A stretch of 64,000 nucleotides of DNA from an uncultured Acidimicrobiales bacterium. GTDB lineage: Bacteria > Actinomycetota > Acidimicrobiia > Acidimicrobiales > Bin134. The position numbers and the translations under genes were made by a program. Location of the stretch: contig OX638350.1 in assembly GCA_951813325.1 (NCBI GenBank), positions 1,289,029-1,353,028 of the forward strand. The letters are read 5' to 3'. Positions 54,360 through 62,925 of the stretch are shown piece by piece (within the stretch, counting starts at the first letter, position 1; each line of letters begins with the position of its first letter). The notes beneath the pieces were generated by a model, which was given only the letters and a program-made list of their open reading frames with translations, did not search any database and was not told where the DNA came from.

Positions 54360-57188
54360 ATGAGTTCACCGACTGACTACCTCAACCCTGAGGCTCGTGC
54401 CCGTATGGCGATCGACGAGCAGTTGGCGGAGTGTGGCTGGGTAGTGCAGGACTACCAGCGCGCCGCGGTGGCCGCCGCCAGGGGGGTGGCGGTGCGGGAG
54501 GTGCCCACCGAGGCTGGCCCCGCTGACTATGTGCTCTACGTGGACGCCCAAGCGGTGGGGGTGATCGAGGCCAAGAAAGAGGGCGCCACGCTCACCGGGG
54601 TGGAGCCCCAGACCCGTAAGTACCAGTCGGCCTACCCCGGCCAACTGCCCGCCTTCCAGGTGGATGGCGCGCTGCCCTTCGGCTACGAGTCAACCGGGGC
54701 TGAAACCCGCTTCACCTGTGGGCTCGACCCGCTTCCAACCTCACGTCGGGTCTACAGCTTTCACCGTCCCGAAGCGCTCGCTCAATGGCTAACCAACTAC
54801 AACGAGTTCGACGGCAACGCCACCCTGCGCAGCGGATTCAGCGAACTGCCCGGCCTGAGCGACGACACCACCGGGCTGTGGCCGGCGCAGGCCGAGGCCA
54901 TCGGCAACCTGGAGGAGTCATTCAAGGCCAACCGCCCTCGGGCGCTGATCCAGATGGCCACGGGCTCGGGCAAGACATTCACCGCGGCCAACGTCTGCTA
55001 TCGGCTGCTGCGCCACACCCGGGCCAATCGCATCCTGTTCCTGGTCGACCGGGCCAACCTGGGCCGCCAGGCGGTGCGGGAGTTCGAGGGCTTCGACGTA
55101 CCGGGCGACCGCCGCAAGTTCACCGAGCTGTACAACGTCCGCTGGCTGGCCTCTTCACAGCTTGACATGGCCAACGAGGCTGCCGCCAAAGTCCACGTGA
55201 GCACCATCCAGCGCCTCCACTCCATCCTCCGGGGAGAGGAGCTCGACGACGATCACGACGAGCGGACCGGCTTCGACACTGCCCCCGAACAGCCGGTGGA
55301 GGTGGCCTACAACCCGAGAGTGCCGATCGAGTCATACGACCTCATCATCATCGACGAGTGCCACCGCTCGATCTATGGCGTGTGGCGCCAGGTGCTGGAA
55401 TACTTCGACGCTTTCCTGGTGGGCCTCACCGCTACGCCCGGCATCCAGACGTTCGCCTTTTTCGACCAGAACCTGGTGATGGAGTACGGGCACGCCCAGG
55501 CAGTGGCCGACCGGGTGAACGTGGACTTCGACATATTCCGCATCCGCACCGAGATCACCGAGACCGGCGGCGCCGTCCCCTCCGGCTTCGTGACCGAGTT
55601 CCGCGACCGGGAGACCCGCAGCATCCGCCTAGAGCAGGCCGATGCCGACATCGCCTACCACGCCGCCGAGCTCGACCGCCGGGTAGTGGTCCCTGATCAA
55701 ATCCGCACAATCGTTCGCACCCTTCGCGATTCGCTGCCCGAGATGTTCGAAGACCGAGAGCAAGACGACGACGGCTTCCTGGTCAACATCCCCAAAACGC
55801 TGATCTTCGCCAAAGACGACAGCCATGCCGACGACATCGTGCAGATCGTGCGGGAGGAGTTCGGCCTCGGCAACCAGGGAGCGGTCAAGATCACCTACCG
55901 CTCCGGGGAGGCGGGCGAGAGCGCCGAGCAACTGCTCCAGAAGTTCCGCACCGACTATCCCACCCGCATCGCCGTGACCGTGGACATGATCGCCACCGGC
56001 ACCGATGTGAAGCCCATCGAATGCGTGGTGTTCATGCGCATGGTGCGCAGCCGCAACTTCTTCGAGCAGATGAAGGGCCGAGGCGTCCGTGTGATCGACA
56101 GCGACCAGCTCCGCACCGTCACCCCCGACGCCCAAGCAAAAGACCGCTTCGTGATCGTCGATGCAGTGGGCGTGACCGAAGCCGACCTCCACGACACCGT
56201 CCCGCTAGAGCGCCAGCGCCACGTGAGCTTCGACAAGCTGCTCAACCAGATCGGCCTCGGCTCCAAAGACCCCGACGTGGTGTCGTCGGTAGCGTCGCGC
56301 CTGGCTCGCCTCAACCGCCGGATCACCGCAGAGGACCGAGCCGAGGTGGAGTGGGTAGCCGGAGTCGAGCTGAGCGAGCTGGTACACCACATCACCGACG
56401 CCCTCGACCCCGACCGCCAGCACGAAGTCGCCTCTGCCGAGACCGGTACCGACGAGCCGACCCTCGAGCAAGTGGCCGCGACTGCCCAACAACTGATTGC
56501 CGAGGCAATCCAACCCCTAGCCGGCAACTCCGAGCTACGACAGAAGCTGGTGGACATCCGCCGGAGCTACGAGCAGGTCATCGACAAAGCCTCTCGTGAC
56601 CGGGGGATCTCCGGAGAGTTCTCCGTAGATGCCGCCGACCGAGCCCGAAGCGAAGTGGAGTCCTGGAAGCAGTACATCGAGAACAACCGGGGCAAGATCA
56701 CCGCATTGGAAGTGCTTTACCACCAGCCCTACGGCCGTGGCCTCACCTACGACGACATCAGGGAACTGGTCAGCGCCATCGGTCGCCCACCTCACCGCTG
56801 GACCCCCGACATCTTATGGAAGGCCTACGAAACTCTCGATGAGTCCAAAGTCCGAGGCTCAGGCCACAGAGTGCACACCGACCTCGTGAGCCTGGTCCGC
56901 TACGCCCTTGGGGAGGTCGACGAGCTTGTGGCCTACCCCGACCTCGTAAACGAGCGTTTCGAGATCTGGCTGAACCAACAGCGAAGTGCTGGCACCGAAT
57001 TCACCGACGAGCAACTCGGCTTCCTCGACTTGATCAAAGACCGAATTGCCTCCAGCCTTACCATCGCCCCCGCTGACCTCCAACACCCGCCCTTCAGCGC
57101 TCATGGGGGATTGGGTAAGGCCCGTCAGCTCTTTGGGACCGAGTTGAACTCCTTATTGGGTGATCTGACCGAAGCACTAGCCGCATGA
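54360..57188 (+). CDS. hsdR: Type I restriction enzyme, R subunit
   Basis: 942 aa from ATG at 54360 (MSSPTDYLNPEARARM). Motor and nuclease subunit that cuts unmethylated DNA. The PD-(D/E)xK nuclease is at the N-terminus: GPADYVLYVDAQAVGVIEAK (Asp, Glu-x-Lys). SF2 helicase motifs: LIQMATGSGKTFTAANVCYR (motif I), LIIIDECHRSIYGVW (II, DECH), VGLTATPGIQTFAFF (III) and IAVTVDMIATGTDVKPIECV/MKGRGVRV (V/VI). The C-terminal EcoEI-type domain follows. It overlaps hsdS by 4 nt. Start of the restriction locus. Confidence 0.95.
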   Translation: MSSPTDYLNPEARARMAIDEQLAECGWVVQDYQRAAVAAARGVAVREVPTEAGPADYVLYVDAQAVGVIEAKKEGATLTGVEPQTRKYQSAYPGQLPAFQVDGALPFGYESTGAETRFTCGLDPLPTSRRVYSFHRPEALAQWLTNYNEFDGNATLRSGFSELPGLSDDTTGLWPAQAEAIGNLEESFKANRPRALIQMATGSGKTFTAANVCYRLLRHTRANRILFLVDRANLGRQAVREFEGFDVPGDRRKFTELYNVRWLASSQLDMANEAAAKVHVSTIQRLHSILRGEELDDDHDERTGFDTAPEQPVEVAYNPRVPIESYDLIIIDECHRSIYGVWRQVLEYFDAFLVGLTATPGIQTFAFFDQNLVMEYGHAQAVADRVNVDFDIFRIRTEITETGGAVPSGFVTEFRDRETRSIRLEQADADIAYHAAELDRRVVVPDQIRTIVRTLRDSLPEMFEDREQDDDGFLVNIPKTLIFAKDDSHADDIVQIVREEFGLGNQGAVKITYRSGEAGESAEQLLQKFRTDYPTRIAVTVDMIATGTDVKPIECVVFMRMVRSRNFFEQMKGRGVRVIDSDQLRTVTPDAQAKDRFVIVDAVGVTEADLHDTVPLERQRHVSFDKLLNQIGLGSKDPDVVSSVASRLARLNRRITAEDRAEVEWVAGVELSELVHHITDALDPDRQHEVASAETGTDEPTLEQVAATAQQLIAEAIQPLAGNSELRQKLVDIRRSYEQVIDKASRDRGISGEFSVDAADRARSEVESWKQYIENNRGKITALEVLYHQPYGRGLTYDDIRELVSAIGRPPHRWTPDILWKAYETLDESKVRGSGHRVHTDLVSLVRYALGEVDELVAYPDLVNERFEIWLNQQRSAGTEFTDEQLGFLDLIKDRIASSLTIAPADLQHPPFSAHGGLGKARQLFGTELNSLLGDLTEALAA

Positions 57189-58474
57189 CGGGAGATCTGC
57201 CCAAGGGCTGGATGCAGGTCTTGCTTGGCGATGTTTGCCTACCAGTTAGCAAGGTCGACCCGCGACAGCACCCTGATCAGGAATTCGAGTACATCGACAT
57301 CGGTGGAGTCCTCCCTGGTGCCGGCCAAATCTGTGAGACCAAGTGGCTTAGGGGCGCTGACGCACCTTCGCGAGCCCGACAGCTCGTCCGCACGGGAGAT
57401 GTGATCTTGTCAACGGTGAGGACGTATCAGCGTAAGACGGCAATTGTGCCCCCAAGTATTGATGGGGCAGTTGCTTCGACAGGCTTTTTTGTCTTACGCC
57501 CCGATCGCGACATCGTTCCTCAGTTCATCTTGTTTCAAGCCCTGAGCCACGAGTTCGCGATGCGGCTGAGTGAGAGACAAACCGGGACGAGCTATCCAGC
57601 GGTGCGGGATAGAGATGTTAGGGAAATGAGTATCCGAATAGCTCCCCGTGAAGAACAAAAGCGGATTGTTGCCGCTATCGAAGAACACTTCTCCCGCCTC
57701 GATGCTGTTGAGGCCACACAACGCCGGATCTTCCATCAGATCAACATTCTCAAGTCCTCGCTCCTGACTGAATCATTTCGAATGAATGGTGATCTACCTT
57801 CTAGATGGCACCGGGCGACCGTTGGTGAGATCGCAGAAGTTCAACTGGGGCGCCAGCGCTCGCCTCAGCATCACACTGGATCACAGATGCGTCCGTATCT
57901 CCGCTCAGCCAACGTGACCTGGGACGGCGTCTCTCTGGGGGACGTCAAGGAGATGAACTTCGACGATCGCGACTTCGAGACCTACTGCCTTGAGCGGGGT
58001 GATCTGTTGCTCAACGAGGCGTCAGGGAGTCCAAATGAGGTTGGCAAGCCAGTTATCTGGGATGGGCAGATCGAGAATTGCTGCTTCCAGAACACGCTCC
58101 TTCGCGTTCGCTCTACTCAGACCGACATGAAGTACTTGTATTGGTACTGTTACTACGCGGCGCTGAGCGGTCGATTTGGAGATGCTGGCCGTGGAGTGAA
58201 TATCCGCCACCTCGGTAAGAGCGGGCTCGCTCAGTTCCCGATCCCGGTAGCTCCGCGCGAACTGCAAGGTGAGATCGCAGCCCAGCTTGACAAGCAATTT
58301 GAGCAACTGAAGCTACTTGAGCGGACTGCTCGGATAGTTCAAGATCGGGTGGTTGCTTTGCGCTCGGCAGTGCTCGCCGACGCCTTCGCAGGCCAACTCG
58401 TGCCTCAAGACCCTAACGACGAACCAGCCTCAGCCCTGTTGGAGCGCATCGCCGACTCTCGGCGGCCTGTCTAG
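57185..58474 (+). CDS. hsdS: Type I restriction enzyme, specificity subunit
   Basis: 429 aa. Two target-recognition domains with conserved spacer helices. TRD1 (about 1-150) includes PAVRDRDVREMSIRIAPREE, followed by the first coiled spacer EQKRIVAAIEEHFSRLDAVE. TRD2 (about 205-365) has RGVNIRHLGKSGLAQFPIPV and the second spacer EIAAQLDKQFEQLKLLERTA. It recognises a bipartite site; its sequence cannot be deduced. The last 437 bp are duplicated at 59862-60298. The stop TAG lies in CTAG, shared with the end of a higA relic on the other strand. Confidence 0.94.
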   Translation: MTGDLPKGWMQVLLGDVCLPVSKVDPRQHPDQEFEYIDIGGVLPGAGQICETKWLRGADAPSRARQLVRTGDVILSTVRTYQRKTAIVPPSIDGAVASTGFFVLRPDRDIVPQFILFQALSHEFAMRLSERQTGTSYPAVRDRDVREMSIRIAPREEQKRIVAAIEEHFSRLDAVEATQRRIFHQINILKSSLLTESFRMNGDLPSRWHRATVGEIAEVQLGRQRSPQHHTGSQMRPYLRSANVTWDGVSLGDVKEMNFDDRDFETYCLERGDLLLNEASGSPNEVGKPVIWDGQIENCCFQNTLLRVRSTQTDMKYLYWYCYYAALSGRFGDAGRGVNIRHLGKSGLAQFPIPVAPRELQGEIAAQLDKQFEQLKLLERTARIVQDRVVALRSAVLADAFAGQLVPQDPNDEPASALLERIADSRRPV

Positions 58475-58606
58475 GCCGGTACCGGTCGATCACCCGTATC
58501 GGTGTATCTGCTGCGATAGTTGTCCTGTAGGTTCAGCCACAGTTGGGGGCCGGTTCCGAGTGCCTGCCCGATGTCGTCGGCAATCTCGGCGGTGATCCCT
58601 GTCCGA
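58038..58606 (+). repeat. 569-bp direct repeat, copy 1 (hsdS 3' end plus higA 3' end)
   Basis: Matches 59862-60430 with a constant offset of 1824 bp. It starts at AGGTTGG inside hsdS TRD2 and ends at GTCCGA inside the higA frame. Within it I see only a few base differences (for example HLGKSG/HFGKSG, ERTARIV/ERIARIV and AFAGQL/AFSGRL). Confidence 0.93.
58471..58606 (-). pseudogene. 3' relic of a HigA-like antitoxin gene
   Basis: The C-terminal 42 codons of the antitoxin encoded at 60295-60582 (ITAEIADDIGQALGTGPQLW, LNLQDNYRSRYTDTGDRPVP) are repeated here, without the 5' part. It is a product of the 569-bp duplication. Confidence 0.85.
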
Positions 58607-58680
58607 CCAAATACGGCGGATGGTCATCACCGAGGCGAGCTTTCGACTCTCTGTCGCCATCGCCGCTTTGGGCTGCCGAA

Positions 58681-59508
58681 TCACCGAATGGCTCGACCAC
58701 CCCGCCGCTCCCCGATTCGTCCAGCTAGCCCTGCTTTGAGGACGAGATTCCATAATCTCTGCAAGCGCCATAGGAGCAGGCTCCGGCGCCCTCTGTTCCA
58801 GGCTATGGCGTGCTCTCGCCATTCCGGGCGGACGACGTCGAGGAACACGACGACCTTAATGAGGTATAGCATGTTAACGCTTAGGCCAATCCGATGGTTC
58901 GCGGCGATGGGGAAGTCTTCCGGTTCGTGGCCGAGCTTGGTGAGACATTCCTCCAATTGGTCTTCAGCGGTTTGTAGGAGGAGTTGGAACTCTTGTTGGC
59001 CGGCCCAGCAGGCGGGAGGATGCCATTCCCTCGCGTGGAGGTATTCGCTGGTCTCGGCAATCCGTCCACCAAACTGCAAATACTGGCTGAGAAGCGCGAC
59101 CTCCGGAGGTGGGTTCGACTTCCCCTCCCCGCAGCCGTCCTTGAAGATGATGGATCGGATCAGATCGGAATTCAAGACTCTGTTGAAATTGTATTCGGGA
59201 CCTGTAGGGCTCCGGGGATCTCGGAGGCAGTCCTTGGTTGCCCATTTCGCTGGGGCGTAGAAACACCAGTAGATGAGGGAGATAGCTCCGAATGCGAGAA
59301 GGTAGGACACCCAGCGGGCGTGCCCCGTGTAGCTGACGCCGATCGCTGCTACGAAGACGGCCACGAGCACCGTCGCAGCGGAACGGAAATACCACTTGTG
59401 GGCATCGCCGTAGAAGAACTTCGCCAAGGGCATGACGGGTCGGATCAGCGCCGAGGCATAGCCGCGCCAGATGCGGGTGGGATGGAATTTGCTAGCGGAC
59501 TTAGCCAT
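58681..59508 (-). CDS. Hypothetical membrane protein
   Basis: 275 aa. Basic N-terminus, two membrane segments (SAATVLVAVFVAAIGVSYTG, VSYLLAFGAISLIYWCFYAP), then a soluble Trp/Leu-rich part (PEVALLSQYLQFGGRIAETS, NMLYLIKVVVFLDVVRPEWR). It lies between the two repeat copies, on the opposite strand from the hsd genes, and is not part of a type I system. Codon use is less GC-biased than the core genes. No family recognised; it may be an accessory defence effector or passenger. Confidence 0.6.
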   Translation of the reverse strand: MAKSASKFHPTRIWRGYASALIRPVMPLAKFFYGDAHKWYFRSAATVLVAVFVAAIGVSYTGHARWVSYLLAFGAISLIYWCFYAPAKWATKDCLRDPRSPTGPEYNFNRVLNSDLIRSIIFKDGCGEGKSNPPPEVALLSQYLQFGGRIAETSEYLHAREWHPPACWAGQQEFQLLLQTAEDQLEECLTKLGHEPEDFPIAANHRIGLSVNMLYLIKVVVFLDVVRPEWREHAIAWNRGRRSLLLWRLQRLWNLVLKAGLAGRIGERRGGRAIR

Positions 59509-59674
59509 CGGCGTGTTCGTCGCGCCGCACGTGGACGATGTCGAGAGACGCCCGAGTGCTCGGTTCCAGTGCCAGGGCCAGGCGCTCCCGATGGGCGGGA
59601 CCGGCGCGCAACAAGGGTGCCTCGTTGGCGGAGTTCTGTGTCCAGGATTCCACCAGCAGGTCTAACCCGTCTAT
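59501..59674 (-). CDS. Small ORF with a possible ATA start
   Basis: 57 aa ending in an 8-nt overlap with the membrane-protein start (ATGGCTAA). AAGGAGG lies 5 nt before an ATA codon at 59674-59672, and ATA would give (M)DGLDLLVESWTQNSANEAPL with a coding-like remainder (LALALEPSTRASLDIVHVRR). No standard start codon stands at that position; a GTG 11 codons further on is an alternative. It may be a damaged gene or one using a non-standard start. Confidence 0.3.
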   Translation of the reverse strand: MDGLDLLVESWTQNSANEAPLLRAGPAHRERLALALEPSTRASLDIVHVRRDEHADG

Positions 59675-59814
59675 GGTGGCCTCCTTCTCCTAGCAGGTAG
59701 AGCTCTGGGGACGAGGAAACCCGCACCCTCCTTCGTTCCCGATCGTATGCCCCGCAGCATTCTCCGCACAAGAAGGGGCGCCTGGCAAGGATCTCGTGGC
59801 GAGGTGCAGCGGCG

Positions 59815-59861
59815 TGACCCCCTGAGTTTGGTCCACCTGACCAAAAAACGGGGTCCGGTCA
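59815..59861 (-). mobile_element. IS terminus fragment at the duplication junction
   Basis: TGACCCCCTGAGTTTGGTCC (59815 onward) is nearly the same as the IS3-type end at 27316 (TGACCCCCTGTGTTTGGTCC). It stops exactly where the second repeat copy begins (59862). An IS-mediated event probably produced the duplication; the rest of the element is missing. Confidence 0.7.
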
Positions 59862-60298
59862 AGGTTGGTAAGCCAGTTATCTGGGATGGGCAGATCGAGA
59901 ATTGCTGCTTCCAGAACACGCTCCTTCGCGTTCGCTCTACTCAGACCGACATGAAGTACTTGTATTGGTACTGTTACTACGCGGCGCTGAGCGGTCGATT
60001 TGGAGATGCTGGCCGTGGAGTGAATATCCGCCACTTCGGTAAGAGCGGGCTCGCTCAGTTCCCGATCCCGGTAGCTCCGCGCGAACTGCAAGGTGAGATC
60101 GCAGCCCAGCTTGACAAGCAATTTGAGCAACTGAAGCTACTTGAGCGGATTGCTCGGATAGTTCAAGATCGGGTGGTTGCTTTGCGCTCGGCAGTGCTTG
60201 CCGATGCCTTCTCTGGCCGGCTCGTGCCTCAAGACCCTAACGACGAACCAGCCTCAGCCCTGTTGGAGCGCATCGCCGACTCTCGGCGGCCTGTCTAG
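59862..60298 (+). pseudogene. Duplicated 3' half of hsdS (TRD2 and second spacer)
   Basis: In frame with the C-terminal 144 residues of hsdS (KPVIWDGQIENCCFQNTLLR, RGVNIRHFGKSGLAQFPIPV, EIAAQLDKQFEQLKLLERIA). No start or TRD1, so it is not a complete S subunit. An ATG at 59747 keeps a frame open into it across the IS end, giving a possible 183-aa chimera. It could exchange sequence with hsdS by recombination. Confidence 0.88.
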
Positions 60299-60430
60299 GC
60301 CGGTACCGGTCGATCACCGGTATCGGTGTATCTGCTGCGATAGTTGTCCTGTAGGTTCAGCCACAGTTGGGGGCCGGTTCCGAGTGCCTGCCCGATATCG
60401 TCGGCAATCTCGGCGGTGATCTCCGTCCGA
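59862..60430 (+). repeat. 569-bp direct repeat, copy 2
   Basis: Second copy of the segment at 58038-58606. Its right end continues into the complete higA gene, so this copy carries the original higA junction, while copy 1 carries the original hsdS junction. Confidence 0.93.
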
Positions 60431-60582
60431 TCTTGGAGTATCGCCGAGGTCGCTTCGATAGTCCTCTCCAAGGTCTCAGCAAACCTGGCTGTATTCCAGC
60501 CGCGTGCCTCCAACTCGTCTTTCAGGATCTCCCCTGGAGTGAAACTTGGTTCAACTCCGGCCACGTCCCCGTCCTCTCTCAT
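60295..60582 (-). CDS. higA: HigA-like antitoxin (XRE family)
   Basis: 95 aa. FTPGEILKDELEARGWNTAR, FAETLERTIEATSAILQDRT, EITAEIADDIGQALGTGPQL and WLNLQDNY are the HigA/VapI addiction-module pattern (HTH plus C-terminal W-L-N-L-Q). Upstream on its strand there is room for only 180 bp; I do not find a HigB toxin, so it may be an orphan. Its stop shares CTAG with the convergent hsdS copy. Confidence 0.85.
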   Translation of the reverse strand: MREDGDVAGVEPSFTPGEILKDELEARGWNTARFAETLERTIEATSAILQDRTEITAEIADDIGQALGTGPQLWLNLQDNYRSRYTDTGDRPVPA

Positions 60583-60664
60583 CAGTGGTGGTCCGCGATG
60601 CCGATCGGCAAGACGACTCTACCTTTGGCGGAGGCCGTGGCGTGGGCGGGTGTCTGTTCAAGTT

Positions 60665-60717
60665 CCAAGGCCACGGTGTAGCAGGGGTGGGACTCCTGCG
60701 ATGTGCTCCGAGACAAC
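60665..60717 (+). pseudogene. 53-bp relic of the hsdM 5' end
   Basis: Aligns with hsdM bases 61399-61451 (codons about 5-22; offset 734 bp) with 8 mismatches and no gaps: CCAAGGCCACGGTG versus CCAAGGCCATGGTG, and GGGACTCCTGCGATGTGCTC versus GGGACTTCTGCGATGTTCTC. In the hsdM frame it has a TAG. Together with hsdM it flanks the RHH/Doc module as an imperfect direct repeat. Confidence 0.8.
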
Positions 60718-60739
60718 AGTTAGTCGTTGTCGGCAGTGT

Positions 60740-60756
60740 GGTATCTAGCTGATACC
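60740..60756. promoter_or_regulatory. Palindromic operator of the RHH/Doc operon
   Basis: GGTATC-TAGCT-GATACC, perfect 6-bp arms, 9 bp before the antitoxin ATG. TTGTCG at 60727-60732 with an 18-bp spacer to GATACC could be the promoter, so repressor binding would block it. Typical for autoregulated toxin-antitoxin operons. Confidence 0.55.
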
Positions 60757-60765
60757 ATTCGTTGA

Positions 60766-60969
60766 ATGGCTATGACGCTCAGGCTGACTGAGGAAGAACA
60801 GGACGCTCTGCGAGAGCGAGCGGCGCTCGAGGGCACGTCCATGCAAGAGGCCGCGCGGCGGGCGGTACGCGAGTACATCGCCAAGGCCGATCATCGTGAC
60901 CGCGTTGCGGCTGCTGCTGAGCTCATCACCCAGCGTCATACCGTCGCTCTGCGACGCCTGGGCGAGTGA
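60766..60969 (+). CDS. Ribbon-helix-helix antitoxin of the Doc module
   Basis: 67 aa. MAMTLRLTEEEQDALRERAA and LEGTSMQEAARRAVREYIAK are an Arc/MetJ-type ribbon-helix-helix, followed by a helical tail (DHRDRVAAAAELITQRHTVA) that would cover the toxin. Such RHH proteins replace Phd in many actinobacterial Doc pairs. Overlaps the doc start by 4 nt. Confidence 0.82.
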   Translation: MAMTLRLTEEEQDALRERAALEGTSMQEAARRAVREYIAKADHRDRVAAAAELITQRHTVALRRLGE

Positions 60970-61370
60970 GCCTCAGCATCGAATACCTGGACGCTGAGGA
61001 CCTTGTAGAACTCGCACGACGATTGCTAGGTGACCCTCCACCGGTTCGGGATCTAGGTCTGCTCGGTGCGGCAGCCGCCCGGCCACAGGCATCAGCGTTT
61101 GGCGAGGACGCATATCCAGACATCTGGAGCAAGGCCGGTGCTCTGCTTCATTCCATCGTCAGGAACCATCCGCTCGTAGATGGCAACAAGCGGCTTGGTT
61201 GGCTTGCGACAGCCGTGTTTCTGGAACTCAACGAAGCAAGTGTGAGCTCTGCTGCCGACGATGACGTGTATGGCCTTGTCATGGCCGTCGCCACGGGCGA
61301 ATTGAGTGTCGATCAGATCGCAGCGGCACTCCGAATGATGCATGAGCAAGGCACTGCCTCCAAACTTTGA
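60966..61370 (+). CDS. doc: Doc-family (Fic fold) toxin
   Basis: 134 aa, GTG start. Doc toxins phosphorylate elongation factor Tu. The Fic/Doc motif is NHPLVDGNKRLGWLATAVFL, matching H-x-[FL]-x-x-[AG]-N-K-R, with the N-terminal EYLDAEDLVELARRLLG and RDLGLLGAAAARPQASAFG also conserved. Usual length. It lies 15 bp before hsdM, so hsdM may be transcribed partly from this operon's promoter. Confidence 0.92.
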   Translation: MSLSIEYLDAEDLVELARRLLGDPPPVRDLGLLGAAAARPQASAFGEDAYPDIWSKAGALLHSIVRNHPLVDGNKRLGWLATAVFLELNEASVSSAADDDVYGLVMAVATGELSVDQIAAALRMMHEQGTASKL

Positions 61371-61385
61371 TGCGGTGAATCACAG

Positions 61386-62837
61386 ATGACCTCCGACCCC
61401 AAGGCCATGGTGCAGAAGCTGTGGGACTTCTGCGATGTTCTCCGAGACGACGGCCTGTCCTACGGCGACTACCTGGAGCAACTCACCTACTTGCTGTTCC
61501 TGAAGATGGCCGATGAGCAGCACGAGCTGTTGGGCCAGCGGGTGGTACCCATCGGCTATGACTGGTCAACACTGCTGAACCGGTCGGGAGAGCACCTCGA
61601 AGCCCAGTACAACAAGACCCTCACGGAACTCGGATCAGCCGACGACATGCTCGGCGTCGTATTCCGCAAGGCTCGCAACCGGATCCAGAATCCGGCCAAG
61701 CTGGAGCAGCTCATCAAGGAGTTCATCGACCAGCACGAGTGGATGAGCTATGACGCCGACCTCAAAGGCGACGCCTACGAGGGCTTGATCGAAAAGACCG
61801 CCCAAGAGGGCGCCAGGGGAGCGGGGCAGTACTTCACCCCCCGATCTCTCATCTCCGCCATTGTCGATGTGATGCAGCCCGAGCCCGGCGACCGCATCTG
61901 TGACCCAGCCTGCGGGACCGGCGGCTTCTTCCTCGGTGCCTACCAGTCCATCGTTGAGCGATTCCCCCACCTGACTCCCGACCAGGCCGCTCACCTGCGG
62001 TCGGGAGCCTTCACCGGCTGGGAGATCGCCGACCTGCCCGCTCGACTCTGCGCCATGAACCTGCTGCTCCACGGCATCGAGAGCCCCGAGTCGGATTCTC
62101 CCATCAACGTGGACGATGCGTTGCGCGACGACCCCGGCCAACGATTCGACATGGTGCTCACCAATCCGCCTTTCGGCCGGTCGTCATCCGACAGCTATGA
62201 GCGGGAGGACTTCTGGGCCACCACCAAGAACAAGCAGCTCAACTTCGTCCAGCACGTCGTCAGCCTGCTCAAGATCGGTGGCACTGCGGCAGTGGTGGTC
62301 CCGGACAACGTGTTGTTCGAGGCCGGAGCCGGCGAGACCATCCGCCGTCGACTCTTACACGACTGCGACGTCCACACCCTTCTCCGTCTCCCCACCGGCA
62401 TCTTCTATGCCCAAGGCGTCAAAGCCAACGTCCTGTTCTTCCGCCGCCGTGAAGGTGCCGAGCAAGCCTGGACCAAGGAGCTATGGGTATACGACCTACG
62501 CACCAACAAGCACTTCACCCTCAAGCAGAACCCGCTCACGAAAGCCGACCTCGACGACTTCGTAACCTGCTACAACCCCGCCAACCGCCACCAGCGCCAA
62601 GAGTCCGAGCGCTTCAAGCGCTACTCCTACGACGAGCTCATCGCCCGCGACAAGGCCAGCCTCGACCTCTTCTGGCTCCGCGACGAAAGCCTCGAAGACA
62701 TCGACAACCTCCCCACCCCCGCCGTCCTCGCCACCCAAATCGCCGAAGATCTCCAATCCGCCCTCACCGAAATCCAAGCCCTTGCCGAGAGCCTCGCGAC
62801 TGCCGGTGAGCCTCCCGGCACTGGTATGTCAAGCTGA
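61386..62837 (+). CDS. hsdM: Type I restriction-modification methyltransferase (M subunit)
   Basis: 483 aa. N6-adenine methylase that protects host sites with HsdS. N-terminal helical domain (LWDFCDVLRDDGLSYGDYLE, QLTYLLFLKMADEQHELLG); SAM motif I is ICDPACGTGGFFLGAYQSI, and catalytic motif IV is DMVLTNPPFGRSSSDSYERE. GQYFTPRSLISAIVDVMQPE is typical. Complete, although it lies 2.9 kb from hsdS. Together with hsdR and hsdS it should make an active system. Confidence 0.96.
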   Translation: MTSDPKAMVQKLWDFCDVLRDDGLSYGDYLEQLTYLLFLKMADEQHELLGQRVVPIGYDWSTLLNRSGEHLEAQYNKTLTELGSADDMLGVVFRKARNRIQNPAKLEQLIKEFIDQHEWMSYDADLKGDAYEGLIEKTAQEGARGAGQYFTPRSLISAIVDVMQPEPGDRICDPACGTGGFFLGAYQSIVERFPHLTPDQAAHLRSGAFTGWEIADLPARLCAMNLLLHGIESPESDSPINVDDALRDDPGQRFDMVLTNPPFGRSSSDSYEREDFWATTKNKQLNFVQHVVSLLKIGGTAAVVVPDNVLFEAGAGETIRRRLLHDCDVHTLLRLPTGIFYAQGVKANVLFFRRREGAEQAWTKELWVYDLRTNKHFTLKQNPLTKADLDDFVTCYNPANRHQRQESERFKRYSYDELIARDKASLDLFWLRDESLEDIDNLPTPAVLATQIAEDLQSALTEIQALAESLATAGEPPGTGMSS

Positions 62838-62925
62838 AGCGAAGTAGGTACATGTCACTCCTTGGGAGTAGTCTGCACCCTTCTGCACGGCCTGTGGATA
62901 ACTTGGCGACCGAAAGGCAGCGGTC

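Noticed and set aside
58619..58738. 39-codon plus-strand ORF (MVITEASFRLSVAIAAL)
   Set aside because: Overlaps the 3' end of the membrane-protein gene on the other strand, no ribosome site and no family.
60583..60718. Short minus-strand frame ending VVLPIGIADHH, one nt from higA, as a HigB toxin
   Set aside because: Position fits a toxin upstream of higA, but the sequence has none of the HigB motifs and overlaps the hsdM relic on the plus strand.
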